DNA of 64,000 bases. Source: Rhizophagus irregularis (lineage: Eukaryota > Glomeromycota > Glomeromycetes > Glomerales > Glomeraceae). A program made the position numbers and the translations under genes. The DNA lies in the NCBI RefSeq assembly GCF_026210795.1, contig NC_089430.1, forward strand, positions 6,014,001 to 6,078,000, in the 5' to 3' direction. Below are positions 46,037 to 59,741 of this stretch, piece by piece (positions within the stretch are counted from its first letter, which is position 1; each line of letters begins with the position of its first letter). Below the pieces are notes generated by a model. The model saw only the letters and a program-made list of their open reading frames with translations. It was not told the DNA's origin and did not search any database.

Positions 46037-46740
46037 CTTTAATCTATACTCTGGATCTATCAGTTAAAGGCAAATGAAAATCTTCAGTATCTTGCCAAAA
46101 ATAAGCATGTTTTTCAAATTCTTGATGGTCACGTTCAGCAATAGCTATATCACGTTTAGAGTTAGCATACTGAATTCTTACATTATAACTGGGTAATAAA
46201 TCTCTACATTCGCCCATATATTCGGTACCTCTATCTACAATAAAAGTATTTGGATAGCTAAGAGGATTATTAGGATCATCATAGATTTTCTGAATTGCTC
46301 TGGCCATCTGTGTAGCTGTTTTATCAGTCAATGCAAAACTGCAACGATACCTAATTGCAATATCTTTGATAACGCCCCTATACTTATAAATCTGATTACT
46401 TACTTTATCATGAGGCATAGGAGTAGTATCACTCTGGTGTACTTCATTCAATGTTCGTATATTATTGAAAGAAGCGTATTGAATAAATTTTGGCCGAGGC
46501 TTGTGAATCTGATGTAAAGCCTGTTTGTTAAGCCAATTTTTTATAACAGCCAAAATAAACCCATATCTGGCTTTCTTACAAGCCATTTGCATTTTTTCAG
46601 CAGTCCGATAATATCCCTCAGGTCTGTAATAAAGTTTCTGTAAAGCAAGATCCCAATCTAAGTCTCAAGCTTTTTGAGGATCAATATAAATAACCAGGAA
46701 ATCAAAGACTTTAAGCTTCATTTCCTCTCCCATTCCAATT
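46037..46740 (-). mobile_element. Virus-like element fossil: integrase core fragment
   Basis: A minus-strand frame shows an integrase core of retrovirus type, with the order of motifs HQSDTT, VDRGTEYMG and AERDHQEFEKHAYF (the D, D, E of the catalytic triad). Such integrases are used by LTR elements and by Polinton-like elements; I recall this particular form as frequent in Rhizophagus. It is a broken fragment with a few breaks, without recognisable ends or partner genes. Confidence 0.65.
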
Positions 46741-49204
46741 TTTTATAATTATGAAAAAAAGTTAGTATTAATGAAGTCAGATTCTATTCATCAGCTGAGA
46801 CACTTTTTTTCTTACATCTCTGCCTAGTCTCTTTAAGGTTTGTCACATGACTTCATATCACATCATGATTCTTAACATTTTTGATTAGCAAAATTTTGCT
46901 TATTTAATATATTTGTATAATATCTCCTTCTGCAGATTTAGTGGAATGTCAAACCTTGCAAGGGGATTATCTTCAGATGCAAAAGTATTGGACTTGATCC
47001 TCTAGATAATATAGATAATGAGTATGATATAACCTCCGATGTTGTATAGTATAGTGTCACATCGATAAGTATAGTAAGTATAATACTAACTATACTTGGT
47101 ATAGATAAACCGCATGTTATACTTCGGACTTTTTAATGGTGGATATAAAAAATTTTTTTTATCGTATAGCTGATAGTAGGGCAAATTTAAATTTAAATTT
47201 TTACCATTTTAACTTGTAATAAACCGAAATCTGCCATTTCTCAATACTTAATTTACTCATTATAAATAAAAAAAACATTTACTTATTTATTTTATTTATG
47301 AAAAGCTTTCTTTTATTTTAAGATTTAAAAGTTATTTATTACAAAGGTGGAAGTTTATCTTTTGACCATCAGAAACATAATTAGATTTGTGATTTATTAG
47401 TGTTTTAAAGCAAAGTTTACATTGAATATATTAGTAAAACTTCTTTTTATCTTTCGAATATCTAATTTAGTGAAAATTCTGATGGATCTTTTTTTTGTAG
47501 TATGCCTTCTGGGACTTCTCAAAGGATTAAGAAATGAAATTAGCCTTTTATATTTATTTGTTTGTTTGTTTTTCATTATGGAATGTTTGTAAATTTATTT
47601 TAACTTTATTTCTTGCGATAGTGCTTTCAGAAAAATCTGAAAAAATGAACATCAATCATATGACAGATAACGTTCTAAATGGATCCCATAACAATAAAAT
47701 CACAATATAGGTCATGATTTCAAACTTAAATCTGTTTTCTTTAACTCCTAAATATCTATTTTGTAGCCCGACCGACTCACTTTACTCCAAACTGATAATA
47801 TCTCAAGAGTCAGAAGATATATTTTTTAATAATAAACGAATTTATAATAACATAATAAGGTATCTATTAACGATTTTTATTAATTTAAATGTACTGTGAG
47901 ATCTGATATAATTACTTTTGAATTAAAGATATAATTGATTATGCATCAAAATTTCAAAATTTTAGATTTAAAAATCGATTTATTAAACTTTTAATAGGGT
48001 AATAATCCAAATATGTTCATTTATTAAATTATGTCTACTGATTAATGCCAGTAATTGCTATCTAATTTATTTATTAATACAATTATTTAATTAAAGTTAA
48101 ATTCGTTAAATTCTCAGATTAAAGAAAAGGAAGATAATGTTTTATTTTGAAATGTGTTTAGTATATATTTATTAAGCAATGTTTGTTAATAAATAGAGAA
48201 ATAAAATTTCCAAAAAGCTTTGTTATTTATTATTTAAATTAAAATTTTGCATCAGATATCACATCAGAAACTATCCTTTTTGGAAGAAGTAAAACAAAGG
48301 AAAAGAAAACTATATGAATCCACCCATATATTGTAATGTTAAAAGAAATTAATAATGTCATTAAATCTATACACTGCTATGAAAAATATATGATTATAAC
48401 ATACGGGCTTAATAGTATTTTTTAATTCAGGTTAAATTCCAATAATACCATCTGATTAGATTGATTAATTTTAATATATATGCAATATAAAATTCCAGAT
48501 GAAAATACTGTAACTGTATAAATAAATTGAATTTGTATAAATGGCGTAATATTTATTAAATTTTACCCCTTTCATTTATCGAAAATCTCAAGATCTTTGA
48601 TAAACATTACCAAATATATATTGTTGATTCCATAAATAAGAACCTGATTTAATTGTGCAACATTAATTTATATAAATCTGACAAAGTTTCAAAATTTATC
48701 TGACTTTTTTCAATTTTTTCTATATTAAAAAAGTTTGAGAAAAAAAGAAAAAAGGGGGAATAGGTATGTAATTATATATGAAAATTCATTATTGCTGTAT
48801 TATTAATTATTGATATTTTTACTGATTAATTCAAATTATTACAGTTAATAAAGTTTCCCTTCAAGTAACTATAGATAGGAGTAATGTAAAATTATACTTC
48901 AGATGGAAGAATTTTTATGTTAATATGATATTTTTGGAAAAATAGATTGAAAAGATTTAGCTACAATCGGTGATTTATGCATAACAAATGAGTTTTATTC
49001 TAAAATTAGGTTCATATTTTTTTTTAAATATGGGTTATTAACAAATTTGATTATGAGTGATGATGATACCCTTTTTAAATCAAATTTACATGCGTAAAAT
49101 GATACTTTATTATTGTAATCGCATCACATAAAATTTATTTTCTTTTCACCTTTTTTTCATACCCTTCAAAATACTTGTAAAAAAAACTTTTCTTTCAATA
49201 AAAA
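46741..49204. other. Long AT-rich stretch without gene
   Basis: Apart from the repeat at 46990-47135, no supported frame or element. The 61-codon frame at 47714 is not convincing. It may hold the promoter side of the MULE-like gene at 49205. Confidence 0.4.
46990..47135. repeat. ACTATAC-rich repeat, copy 1
   Basis: GAGTATGATAT, CCTCCGATGTTGTATAGTATAG and many TATACTATAC words. An inverted copy of the same order is at 63190-63350, so this is a dispersed element whose exact ends are unclear. Confidence 0.6.
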
Positions 49205-49363
49205 ATGGAGGTAATTGAGATTATAGATGAGGAAATATATGATGTAAATAAGGATGCTCAGAATATTCAGGTAAAATTTAAAAAAGTTTTATTAAAATTA
49301 TAGTTTAAACTAATCAAATTTTATTATATAGATGTTACCTACTAATATTGATTCTAGTAGTGA

Positions 49364-52267
49364 AAAAAAAAAACTCTTCCCTGTACCGTTCACGTCCATT
49401 TTTCACATAAGAAATAATACACTTTTTTCTCGTTAATTTACTAGAAAATTAGCACTTCAGTATTAAAACAAAAGTGTTCCTTGTTTCAACCAACACACTT
49501 TTGATTATCACTCTTTTCAGTTTGCAAAGGTTTATAAGGGCTTACTAGTCCTTTGTAGAAAAAAATTTGTGGTTTTCTTGCGAAGTTTTCTTCACAAGAA
49601 AGTGTAAATACAGTGCACCAATTAGATATAGGATGCCGAATAAAAAAATTTTAGTCGGCTATACTTTTTCCATCCAGAAAAAGTGAAACAGTACACGGGG
49701 TGGATACGATCTACTCCACCTGAAAAGGAAAGTCCTACATTCTTTTACATGTGGATTCGTTACAGAAAGAGAAAGATACATTGATGATTATTACCAATAA
49801 TAGACAGATAGTAAAGAAATATGATAAGCCGTTTAAGATTAGTTCTGATAGGGCTATTATGAATACTAAATACAGGATTTCAAAATACTTGACAAGTGTA
49901 TTTTGTGGGTTGCCTATTGATTTAAATGCTAGAAATAAGTATTTTTGTAGAATACGTCAATTATTATTAGATAAACTTGTAGCGATAGAAAATAGATTAA
50001 AGAAACAAGAAAAGAATAGACAGACTACAACTTATATTAAATTTAGTTATAGTAAATGAATATGGTATTTGGGGTTCTATATTTCATATTCATTTTGTAG
50101 TAATGTCTGTGCTTATGTAATGTCAAACAATAGGAAAGTATGTCAAAATTGTCGTTCAAAGGTGATAGTAACACCTACACCTTCCATGCCAAATACGTTT
50201 AAAAATTATTGTCAAAGTAAACAAATAGTAAGTAAACACATAGGCGTTGCTTATACAAAAAAGGTTTCAATAGATAGTGGTACAGGTAACTATTTAATTA
50301 CATACTTGAATTTAGGTATTAACAAACAATTCAAAATGATAAAAGAACAAGAGAAGTATAAAAAGAGGTTTACGAATAGCCTCAAAAATAATAAAAATAA
50401 ATGGAATTACATCACACATCAAATGACCAAAAACAGGCAAAAAAAATGGCTAGAATTGCATAAACTATTCGCAAATTTATATAAACTATTTACAAATAGT
50501 ATAGGTTAATTCGCAAATAGCCAAAAACAGCCAAGAATAACCAAGAATAACCAAGAATAGCCACTGCTTTTTGCGCCATTTTTTTTTGCCGATTTTTAGC
50601 ATTTCGACCTGTACACTAATAATGGATTTGAGTCAAAGCCAATAGTTTCCAAATATCGATTGAAACGAAGATGTGATATTCTTAAGAAACATTATATATC
50701 AAACAAGGAATTAGAGTTTCTGTTAGACCAAGTTACAAGTAGATCAGGATACAACATGTTGAAAGAAGATAATTTGAGAAAATATTCACTGTTGAAGGAA
50801 TGGTTAATAAAAATAAGAAAGAAAAAAGAAGCTGCTTTTGAACGCAAAGGTATTAAGGTGGCAGAACAGTCGACCAGTGCTGGTAAGAATACTATGGTCG
50901 ACAATATTACCACAAATTTTCAAGAGCTAGATATTAAAGAACAGGATAACATGCTTTCCTGGCAAGAAATATATACTACATAGAGAAACACCGATTACAA
51001 GGCCTGAATTTCATAGGGAGTTGAATAGTGTCAGAGATCTTAAAACTCTGTCGATATATCATAATGGAGTTAGAAACAAAAGACTTGTTTATAACTTGTC
51101 TTATAAGTATGTTATTGATCAGTGTAAAATAAGGGCTCGTAAGATAAAGAGCGCCTCGTGGTGTTAAGAAGGTATAAATAAGTAATTAGTTATTCTTGTT
51201 TTGTTTTTCTATTTTCTTTTGTGGGATGGCTAATTACAAAGAAACAAATTATCAAATGAGAAAAAATGAATAATTATTTTTGGATTTTAAATCATTCCTT
51301 ATCTGATAATATTTACATAAGGCTATTAAGTTAGAAAGAAAAATATATAGACAGATTGTCTATTGAATTTATTTTGTAGTTTCACACCATTCCATATTTG
51401 ATTATATTTACATATGGCAAATTTTATTTGAAAGAAAAATATATAGACTTCTTTTAGTAGTTTTAATGAATTAATTATATACTCGCTTCATCATTCTGTA
51501 TTAGATAGTATGTACATACAGCTTTTTTAATAAAGAAAGAATCATTACATATATGCACGTTATTTATAACGTGTAGCGATTAAAAATTTTTTTAGCTAAA
51601 ATTATACAGGAGTATTCAAGAGATGATATAGATACACAAGAATTAAAAATTAAAATTAATGAGCTTGGTATATGGGATATTGGATGTTTATATGATTTTA
51701 CATTTTTAATGAAGAATCAAGTCAGTTGTCAGTTAATAGAATTATTAAAGTGCTATAAAATAATTGAAGAAAAATTGTTGTATAAGGTACTGAAACAAAT
51801 AACTGGAAGAGTTTTATTAGAATTCAAAGTGCTTATTTGGGAACTAAGGAACGAGTTACAAATAAAGGAAGAAAAGCGGTGCGGTATTAGCGGTAAAGAT
51901 AAAAAAGCTAAGTCACATAGTAAACGCACTGAAATGGGTGTTAAAGATGTTGGCTGTAAGATGTTAGAAAGTAATTGGAATAAATGGAATGATTTAGCAT
52001 TCCATCAAGGCGGTTATTGGGCAAATTTTTAGGTAGATCATGACAGTTACCTTTGAATTTGAGGTTGCATCATGGTTTTTAACAATGATGTGATCGTTTA
52101 GGTAACAGGTCGACTTGTTCTTTATGAAAAGTAGTCTTGTTTCATAATGCTTAATTCTTATATGTATTTGTTTATCTTATATTTTGTAAGTTTATATATG
52201 TAAGTAAGCGTGATTATAATAGGACATGATTATATATATAATAAAGTTTTTAAAAAAAAAAAAAAAA
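49364..52267 (+). mobile_element. Poly(A)-tailed retroposon, 2.9 kb, no reverse transcriptase recognised
   Basis: Flanked by a duplication of up to 17 bp (ATTGATTCTAGTAGTGA at 49347-49363 and 52268-52284) and ending in a poly(A) run (52249-52268). Both are signs of LINE-type target-primed insertion. Frames inside: 49751-50059, 50069-50509 (VCQNCRSKV, a possible zinc knuckle), 50660-50983 (Lys-rich, helical) and 51709-52032. None resembles a reverse transcriptase or endonuclease. It may be a processed transcript of another gene or element carried by LINE machinery, or a LINE whose catalytic part was lost. Confidence 0.65.
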
Positions 52268-52975
52268 ATTGATTCTAGTAGTGATAATGAAAGTATAAAA
52301 GAGGCAGAAATGGCATATTTTACGAAAAATCTTGGTGTATTAACCATTATTTATTCAACTATACCTATAGAATATCCTGCAATGGTGTTGCAACAGTTTT
52401 TAGTATACAAGGATGGAAAAATCATATGGATGCATTTAATGACGTAAGTTAATACTTAAAACAGCTTATTTCTTTTTATTAATTAATTAATTAAAATGAT
52501 TTTTACTTTTAGATACAGTATTCTATTGGTAGCGGTAGTGGCTCTCCTATTCAGAAGTGTCCTTTTTTTGGTAACATTTCTGTTACAAAATATGTAAGAG
52601 AATGCCAAGGAATCAAACATTGTTCTTTTGCTGATTTTGATCTTATAAATGCTAAACATTGTGAAGTAGACTTTGAATCTGATATTTTCAAACAAATTAA
52701 TAAAAACAATAAAGAAAATAATAAAGAAAATTATACATATATGTAAGTAATTTTTAATTTAATTTTTAATTAATTAAACATAATTAATTAATAATTTCTT
52801 ATTTAATTATAGTATATTTCTTGCTACTCAAGATTTACAATGTAAATTTAAGCAAAATGGTATCACTTGTTCTGGACAACCTAAACTTATACGATTATTG
52901 GAAAAAGAATCTTACAAATATCGTTGGATTATTGGATGTACTAACTATAAGCCTCAAGAGAAATGGCACAGATAT

Positions 52976-53188
52976 AGGACCCCGAAATATATATGTAGAG
53001 GTCAGGTCCAGAAGTGGTCCAAAATACGCATTCTTTCAGGGCCGGAATTACGATAATTTCAGCCATTATCTAAATTAGGAAATATTATTTTGGCTGGGAT
53101 TATCCATAAAAGGAATGATCTACATGATTTTTTTGACTCATTATACGCAAACTCTGACCTGACCCTTTTATGTATATTTCGGGGTCCT
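52976..53188. mobile_element. MITE, 213 bp, related to the 60-2579 element
   Basis: AGGACCCCGAAATATA at the left, its near-complement (TATATTTCGGGGTCCT) at the right, about 30 bp of inverted repeat, with the 8-bp duplication ACAGATAT (52968-52975, 53189-53196). The right end agrees with 2747-2778. It interrupts an exon of the MULE-like gene. Confidence 0.85.
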
Positions 53189-55700
53189 ACAGATATATAG
53201 AGATTGATACTCAAAAAATTGATATTGATTTATTACGCAAATTATTCAATGGAGAGGCTATTGTAAGTATATATTATTGAATTTAATTTTTATCGTTATT
53301 ATTTAATTAATTTTTTTATTTTTATTTAAAGACGGAAAGAAATGCAAACCAATGTTCTACTATTATTTCAAAAAGTTCTAGAACTAAAAAATGTGGTATG
53401 TTATTTGGTTAATTATATATTAATAATTAATTAATTAATACATATTATTTATTGTACCAATTCATATTTAAAGCTTATATTCACCATTGTGATGGTAGTG
53501 TTATGCAAGGTAAAATTGTAAATAAGCCATGTAACGTTAAAATGTACAAATTTATTCCTAATGATCTACAAGAATGTCTATTTGTTGCGCTTATATGTGT
53601 TGGTGTACATAATCACCCACCACCACCTCGCTCCTGAAAGAACTCTGGATAATATCAAAGATAATTTGCAAATGATGATTAAAGAAGCAATTGAAAAAGA
53701 TGATGTAGTAACATCTGGATCAATAATTCAAGGTATTATTAAAATAATGAATTATAATTAAATTACTTGTTTTTAATATATAATCGCAAATAATTAATCA
53801 AAAATTGTAATTATTTTTAGGAAATATGCTAAAAGCATATTTCAATAAAGAAACTCTTCAAGAGATCCATATGTCATTAAATAATATTGATAAATTACGT
53901 TATTTAGTTGCAAAAACTTACAAGAATCTTTATCCTTTTGGACAACATATCTTAGGAGTCTTTTAAAGCGTATATAGTAAACAATTTGACCTTCACAATT
54001 ATTGTTCATAAAATTGGTAAGCTTTTGATTTATTTGATTTAATTATCTTAGTTGTTATAATAGTTTAATTTAATAATTGATTTTCTTTAAATTTTTTTGG
54101 GAATGGACTTGTTCTTATTGTATGTATGCTTGAAAGACAAGCACAATTATTACAACATCTTGAATGTTTTCAGATTGATTTGTCCTTTAAACGTATTAAA
54201 GGGAATATTAATGAGTTTGAAATAAATTCATATGACGATTATCACAATCTAAGTAAGTAAACATCAAATATTTATTTTTTTTTAACAAAAAAAAAATAAT
54301 AAAATTTATTAATATTATGTATTTCTATTTAGTTTTGTCTTATTGTCATATATATACAAATGTGAATTCCTCAGATAGATATTGCCGCTTATTTATAACT
54401 TTGTTTGATATTATCAAACAATTAACTGGAAAGCCCGTTTAAGTTAAGCATATTCATGGTAATGGATGGAGTTGTATTTTAGGAGATCTTGATATGGGGC
54501 AGATGAAAGGTTTGGGATTGGCACTACATAGTTTAGATACAACACGCGAATGGGAAGTTTACATTATGAATATCTTTAAGTCATGTCATGTACATTTTCA
54601 AAGGTAAAAATTTCAAAAATAATAATTATTATATTATTTATTTGTTTTTATTTAATTTTTGATTTTTTTTTGATTTTAGAAATGTGAATAATAAACGTTT
54701 TAGTGATCCGATTAAAAAAAGATGATTTCGTTACTAAAAGCAGAAAGCAAAGTGGAATTAAATCAAATTTTTTCAGATATTGAAAAATCTGATGAAGATG
54801 GCGTGAAAGGTATACTACTAAATATTTTTTTTAAAAAAAAATCTAATTTTTAATTTATTGTTTTTTAAAATTAGATTGGATTGACTATTATCAAAGACCT
54901 CACATTTTAGCAACAATTAATTCTTCAGCATCATTAATGGATGTTGAAATATGGAATCGGTATGGAAATAATACCAACACAGCAGAAGCTGCGCACTCTC
55001 TAGTTAATAGAACTGGAAAACAGCTAAAACTTTTATCAGCTATTTTACGGTTTGTATTTAAAATATATTTTATATAGAGGTAAAAATTAAATTTAATTAT
55101 TAAATATTTTTTAAAATTTAGAGGTCAAAAATTAGATGAACGTCATTTAAAAATAATCGAAATTCAAGACTTTTCAGCTGTCCCTTATACAAAACAAGAT
55201 AAAAGCCAAGTTAAAAGGCAACTGCTTGCAATAAATCGAAAAGGTAAACTTTTAGTTTGTAATTTAACATGTAAAGTTAAATAACTAATATAATTTAATT
55301 TACAGAAAAACGAAATCAAAAGAATAAAGAAGATAAAAATTCATTAAAAAGGAAATATGGCCAATCCAAAATCCAATCTATTGATGAAAATAATTATAAA
55401 TTTGAAAGTGATAATTCATGATCAAAAAAGGTTGATATTGAAGAAAGACGGTTGCGTTTAGAGCTTGAAATAGAAGAACGAAAAATGAGTTTAAAAGAAC
55501 GTGATATAGCTTTGCAAAAATCAGTGGCTGAAGTAGAGACTATTGAAATTGCTAATGAAAAAGCAAAATTAGCCTTAAAAAACAATTAGATTTATGTATC
55601 GATAATGAAATAAATAAACCAGTTTATAATTAGTAAATATTTTGATTTAATTAAATAATTTTTATTTAATTAAATAATTTTTATTTAATCCATTAAATAA

Positions 55701-55780
55701 TAGTTATTGGTTAGGGGGGGTAAAATATCGTTCACCCCAAAGGGGTGATACAATATTTTATCCACTATAACCAATAACTA
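55701..55780. repeat. 80-bp hairpin
   Basis: TAGTTATTGGTTA ... GTTCACCCC AAA GGGGTGA ... TATAACCAATAACTA is an almost complete palindrome. It lies just downstream of the MULE-like gene and 10 bp before the foldback element. Could be a tiny MITE or part of the MULE end; no target duplication recognised. Confidence 0.7.
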
Positions 55781-55974
55781 GATTATTGCCACCCCATTCA
55801 ACCGATCAACAAAGGTTCTAACCTTACATTTCATGTCTCAAGTGTCTAGGTTATATCCTTCGTGGTCTGCCCATGGTTTTAACCCATGTCCGTGATATAC
55901 TTTGACTTGTCATGCTGTGTCATAGAAACAAATCATGCTAATTAATTTAATATTATTATACTCACTTATAGTCA

Positions 55975-57290
55975 TATACGGACATTAATGTTCATGATAT
56001 TTGTTGATGATGCTCCTTGTCAGATATGGCTGTGATATTTGTTGTCAATTGCTCATGATGATACTCCTTGTCAGGTACAGACATTTATGTCTGTGATATT
56101 TGTTGATGACGCTCCTTGTCAGATACGACCATGATATTTGTTGTCAATTGCTCATAATGATGCTCCTTATCAGGTACTGACATTTATGTCCGTGATATTT
56201 GTTGATGATGCTCCTTGTCAGATATGGTCATGATATTTGTTGTCAATTACTCATGATAATACCCTTGTCAGGTACAGATATTTATGTCCGTGATATTTGT
56301 TGATAATGCTTCTTGTCATATACGACCATGATATTTGTTGTCAATTGCTCATGATGATACTACTTGTCAGGTACGGACATTTATGTCCGTGATTTTTGTT
56401 GATGATGCTCCTTGTCAGATATAACCATGATATTTGTTGTCAATTGCTTATAATGATACTTCTTGTCAGGTACGGACATTATGTCCGTGATATTTGTTAA
56501 TGATGCTCCTTGTCATATACGACCATGATATTTGTTGTCAATTGCTCATGATGATACTACTTGTCAGATACGGACATTTATGTCCGTAATATTTGTTGAT
56601 GATGCTCCTTGTCATATACGACCATGATATTTGTTGTCAATTGCTTATAATGATACTCCTTGTCATTTATGTCCGTAATATTTGTTAATGATGCTCCTTG
56701 TCATATACGACCATGATATTTGTTGTCAATTGCTCATGATGATACTACTTGTCAGGTATAGACATTTATGTCCGTGATATTTATAATAACCTTTGTCAAG
56801 CACAGACATTTATGTCCGTGATATTTATGATAACCTTTGTCAAGCACAGACATTTATGTCCATGATATTTATGATAACCTTTGTCAAGCACAGACATTTA
56901 TGTCCATGATATTTGTGATAACCTTTTTCAAGCACAGATATTTATGTCCATGATATTTGTGATAGCCTTTGTCAAGTACAGACATTTATGTCTGTGATAT
57001 TTGTGATAACCTTTATCAAGCACAGTCCATGATTTTTGTTATACTTATGATAATCTTTGTTAAACACAGACATTTATGTTCATAATATTTATTATACTTA
57101 TCTTTTGTCTTATGATAACCTTTATCAAGCACAGACATTTATATCCGTGATTTTTGTTATACTTATAATAATCTTTGTAAAGCACAGACATTTATGTCTG
57201 TGATATCTATTATGCTTATCCTTTGTCTTATGGTAGATAACCTTTGTCAAGCACAAACATTATTTATGTCCATGATTTTTGATTTTTTGC
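55975..57290. repeat. Tandem arrays of the left arm
   Basis: About eight units of roughly 100 bp (GACATTTATGTCCGTGATAT, GATGATGCTCCTTGTCAGAT, GTTGTCAATTGCTCATGATG) to about 56760, then shorter units (CTTTGTCAAGCACAGACATT, ATGTCCATGATATTTGTGAT) to about 57290. Each unit has the small palindrome GACATTTATGTC. Confidence 0.85.
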
Positions 57291-58379
57291 ACCCATCCAT
57301 TCAGTAATTTAATTATAAATAAGACAATTTTATAATTTTTGACTGCATATTCATTTACTAACTTTATTAATTAATATTTTATATCACTTTATAACTATAA
57401 AAAAGGCAATTTTTTTTTCAAGATTAATTTGGCCAGGTTTAAAATAATTTTGCACAGCAAAATTTGTCAGAATTATTTGGCCAGAATTATAAAATGGACA
57501 TAAATGTCTGGTTTGCAAATTTGACCAGAATTATAAAAATGAACAGTTTTTGTAAATTTGGCCGGCATTATGAATATAGATATTTTAATTCTTATAGAAA
57601 GTTTTTGTGTTAAATTTATACCAAATGGACTCAGTTTAAAATTAGCTCAAATTTATGCAAAAAAATAATCCAAATTTAGTTTATAAGGTAACTTATCATA
57701 ATCCAATGATCATAGAAAAATAAATTATAGCTTGTTAGCTTTGTTTCATCAAGATAAGTTAAATTGTTAAATAGTGGTTTCTATCATTAATAGATGGGAA
57801 GTTATTGAATGCATTTAGAATTATTTAAGAATACAAAAAAATTCTTTCAAAAAAATGTTAATATCTTATTATTTATTATTAATCCTAAAGGTATAAATCC
57901 ACCATTTAATACATCTCAATACAATCCAATAAGCTGTATACTATCTTTTTACAATCACTTAATGGCAAGTTAATGCAATTTAACTTTTAGCAATTTGGTA
58001 TATTTAACCAAAAATAAATTATTTTTATTGTATCTAGATAATCAATAAAAATTAGATATATAAAAAGATATTTATATTGTTTTTATTATTTATTTGACAT
58101 ATGAAAGTATATATGTGATATCATGTTTTATAAATATTATATGAAAATTTTGTAAAAATTTATAATTGATATGATAATTTACCAATTACTATAATTTTAT
58201 TATTAAGTTTACTTTAATATAACATATTTATATTACATTATAAATTTATAGTAAAGAAAATGTATAACAAACTTTACCAATTATTATAATTTATTATTTT
58301 AATTGCTATAAAGTTTATTTATATTATTATATAAGTTAGTATATCTATGAAAGTTATATAAACATATTTGTTTAATGCA

Positions 58380-59740
58380 ATTTAACATTTAAAAATAATT
58401 TGTTTTTATTTATTAATATTAAATACAAATTACTTAAAAATTGCCAGAATATTAGATCTTTTAATTATTTTTTAAAAATTATCTATTAAATAAAATATTG
58501 ATTTTTTTTTGTTTTTTATTTACTCTTTTTATTAGATCTAAAAATTGTCAAAATATTTAATTATTAATACATTATATATGCATAAAAGTTATATAAACCT
58601 ATTTATGTAATTTAACAATTAATATTGATTTTATTTTGATATTATTTATTTTTTTATTTAATTCAAATTATTTTAAAAATTGTTAAAAAATTAAATGACT
58701 TGGCTCTTTTAATTATTAATATATTATATGTCTATTAGAAGTTAAATAAACATACCTATCTAATGTAATTAGTATTTATAAATTATCTTATCAATATAAA
58801 ACTTTATTTATTTATTTGTTATTAAACACAATTTATTTTAAATATTGTTAGAAGAATTTTTTTATCATCAGGGTGATTACTAGTGACTGAAATTATGATG
58901 ATTGAAGTTAGAAATTGGATCAACAAAATTATTTATTAAAAAAAAAATTTGGGATTTGCGAAAAAATGTACTAATAACATTTCTGTAATAATTACTGCAA
59001 TATTCGCAAATCTAATTTTAATAATTTTGTTGATCCAATTTCTAACAATATTTAAAATAATTTGTATCTAATAATAAATAAATAAATAAAAACAGAACAA
59101 AAATTAAGTTTTATATTAATAAGATAATTTTTAAATACTAAATTACATTAAATAGGTATGTTTATCTAACTTCCATAAATATTTAATATACAAATAATTA
59201 AAAAAAATCAAATCATTTAATTTTCTAATAATTTTTAAAATAAATTATAGTATCTAATTAGAAAAAAAATAAAATCAAAAAAAAATCAATGGCCTATTGA
59301 TAAATAATTTTTTAATTGCTAAATTACATTAAATAGGTATGTTTATATAACTTCTATGCATATGTAATGTACTAATAATTAAAGAATCTAATTTTTTAAC
59401 AATTTTAGAATAATTTGCATCTAATAAAAGAGGGAGATAAAATGAAAAAATTAATATTTTATTTAATAAATAATTTTAAATACTAAATTACATTAAATAC
59501 TAATATGTTTATGTAACTTCTATATATATTTTAATTTACTATTTAATTGAATTAAATATTAGATATATTTATGTAATTACTACATATATTTAATATACTA
59601 ATGACTAATCATTAAAAGATCCAATTTTCTGACAATTTTTAAATAATTGGCATCTAATAGTAAAAAAAATAAAAAATTAAAAAATCAATATTTTTTTCAA
59701 TAAACCAATTTTTAAATTCTAAATTCAAAACAAATAGTAT
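58380..59740. repeat. Central inverted repeat of the foldback element
   Basis: AAATTGGATCAACAAAATTA (near 58914) and its complement (near 59020) mark the fold centre at about 58965. Units of about 190 bp with TTAATGTAATTTAGTATTTA run outward in opposite directions on both sides. Confidence 0.65.
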
Positions 59741-59741
59741 A

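Larger units (their letters stand above)
49205..55589 (+). pseudogene. MULE-like transposase gene split by two insertions
   Basis: ATG 49205 starts MEVIEIIDEEIYDVNKDAQN; a second exon (49332 on) is cut at 49363 by a retroposon and resumes at 52285. Exons follow near 52513-52743, 52812-52975 (cut by a MITE, resumes 53197), 53330-53395, 53466-53735, 53821-53965, 54100-54255, 54334-54603, 54680-54810, 54875-55050, 55122-55242 and 55305-55589. Motifs: Cys/His-rich N-terminal blocks (CPFFGNI, CQGIKHC; HHCDGSVMQGK, VGVHNHPPPP) as in DNA-binding regions of MULE proteins, then DLSFKRIKG (54178), HIHGNGWSCILGDLDMGQMK (54450) and FKSCHVHFQRN (54577), the core of the MULE RNase H-like domain. The C-terminus is a charged coiled coil (EERRLRLELEIEERKM). 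Besides the insertions there are stops or frame changes, for instance a TAA near 54440 and a frame shift near 54720. Confidence 0.75.

Noticed and set aside
55975-57290. CRISPR-like regular repeats
   Set aside because: Units are continuous tandem repeats without unique spacers and are mirrored in the other arm of a foldback element.
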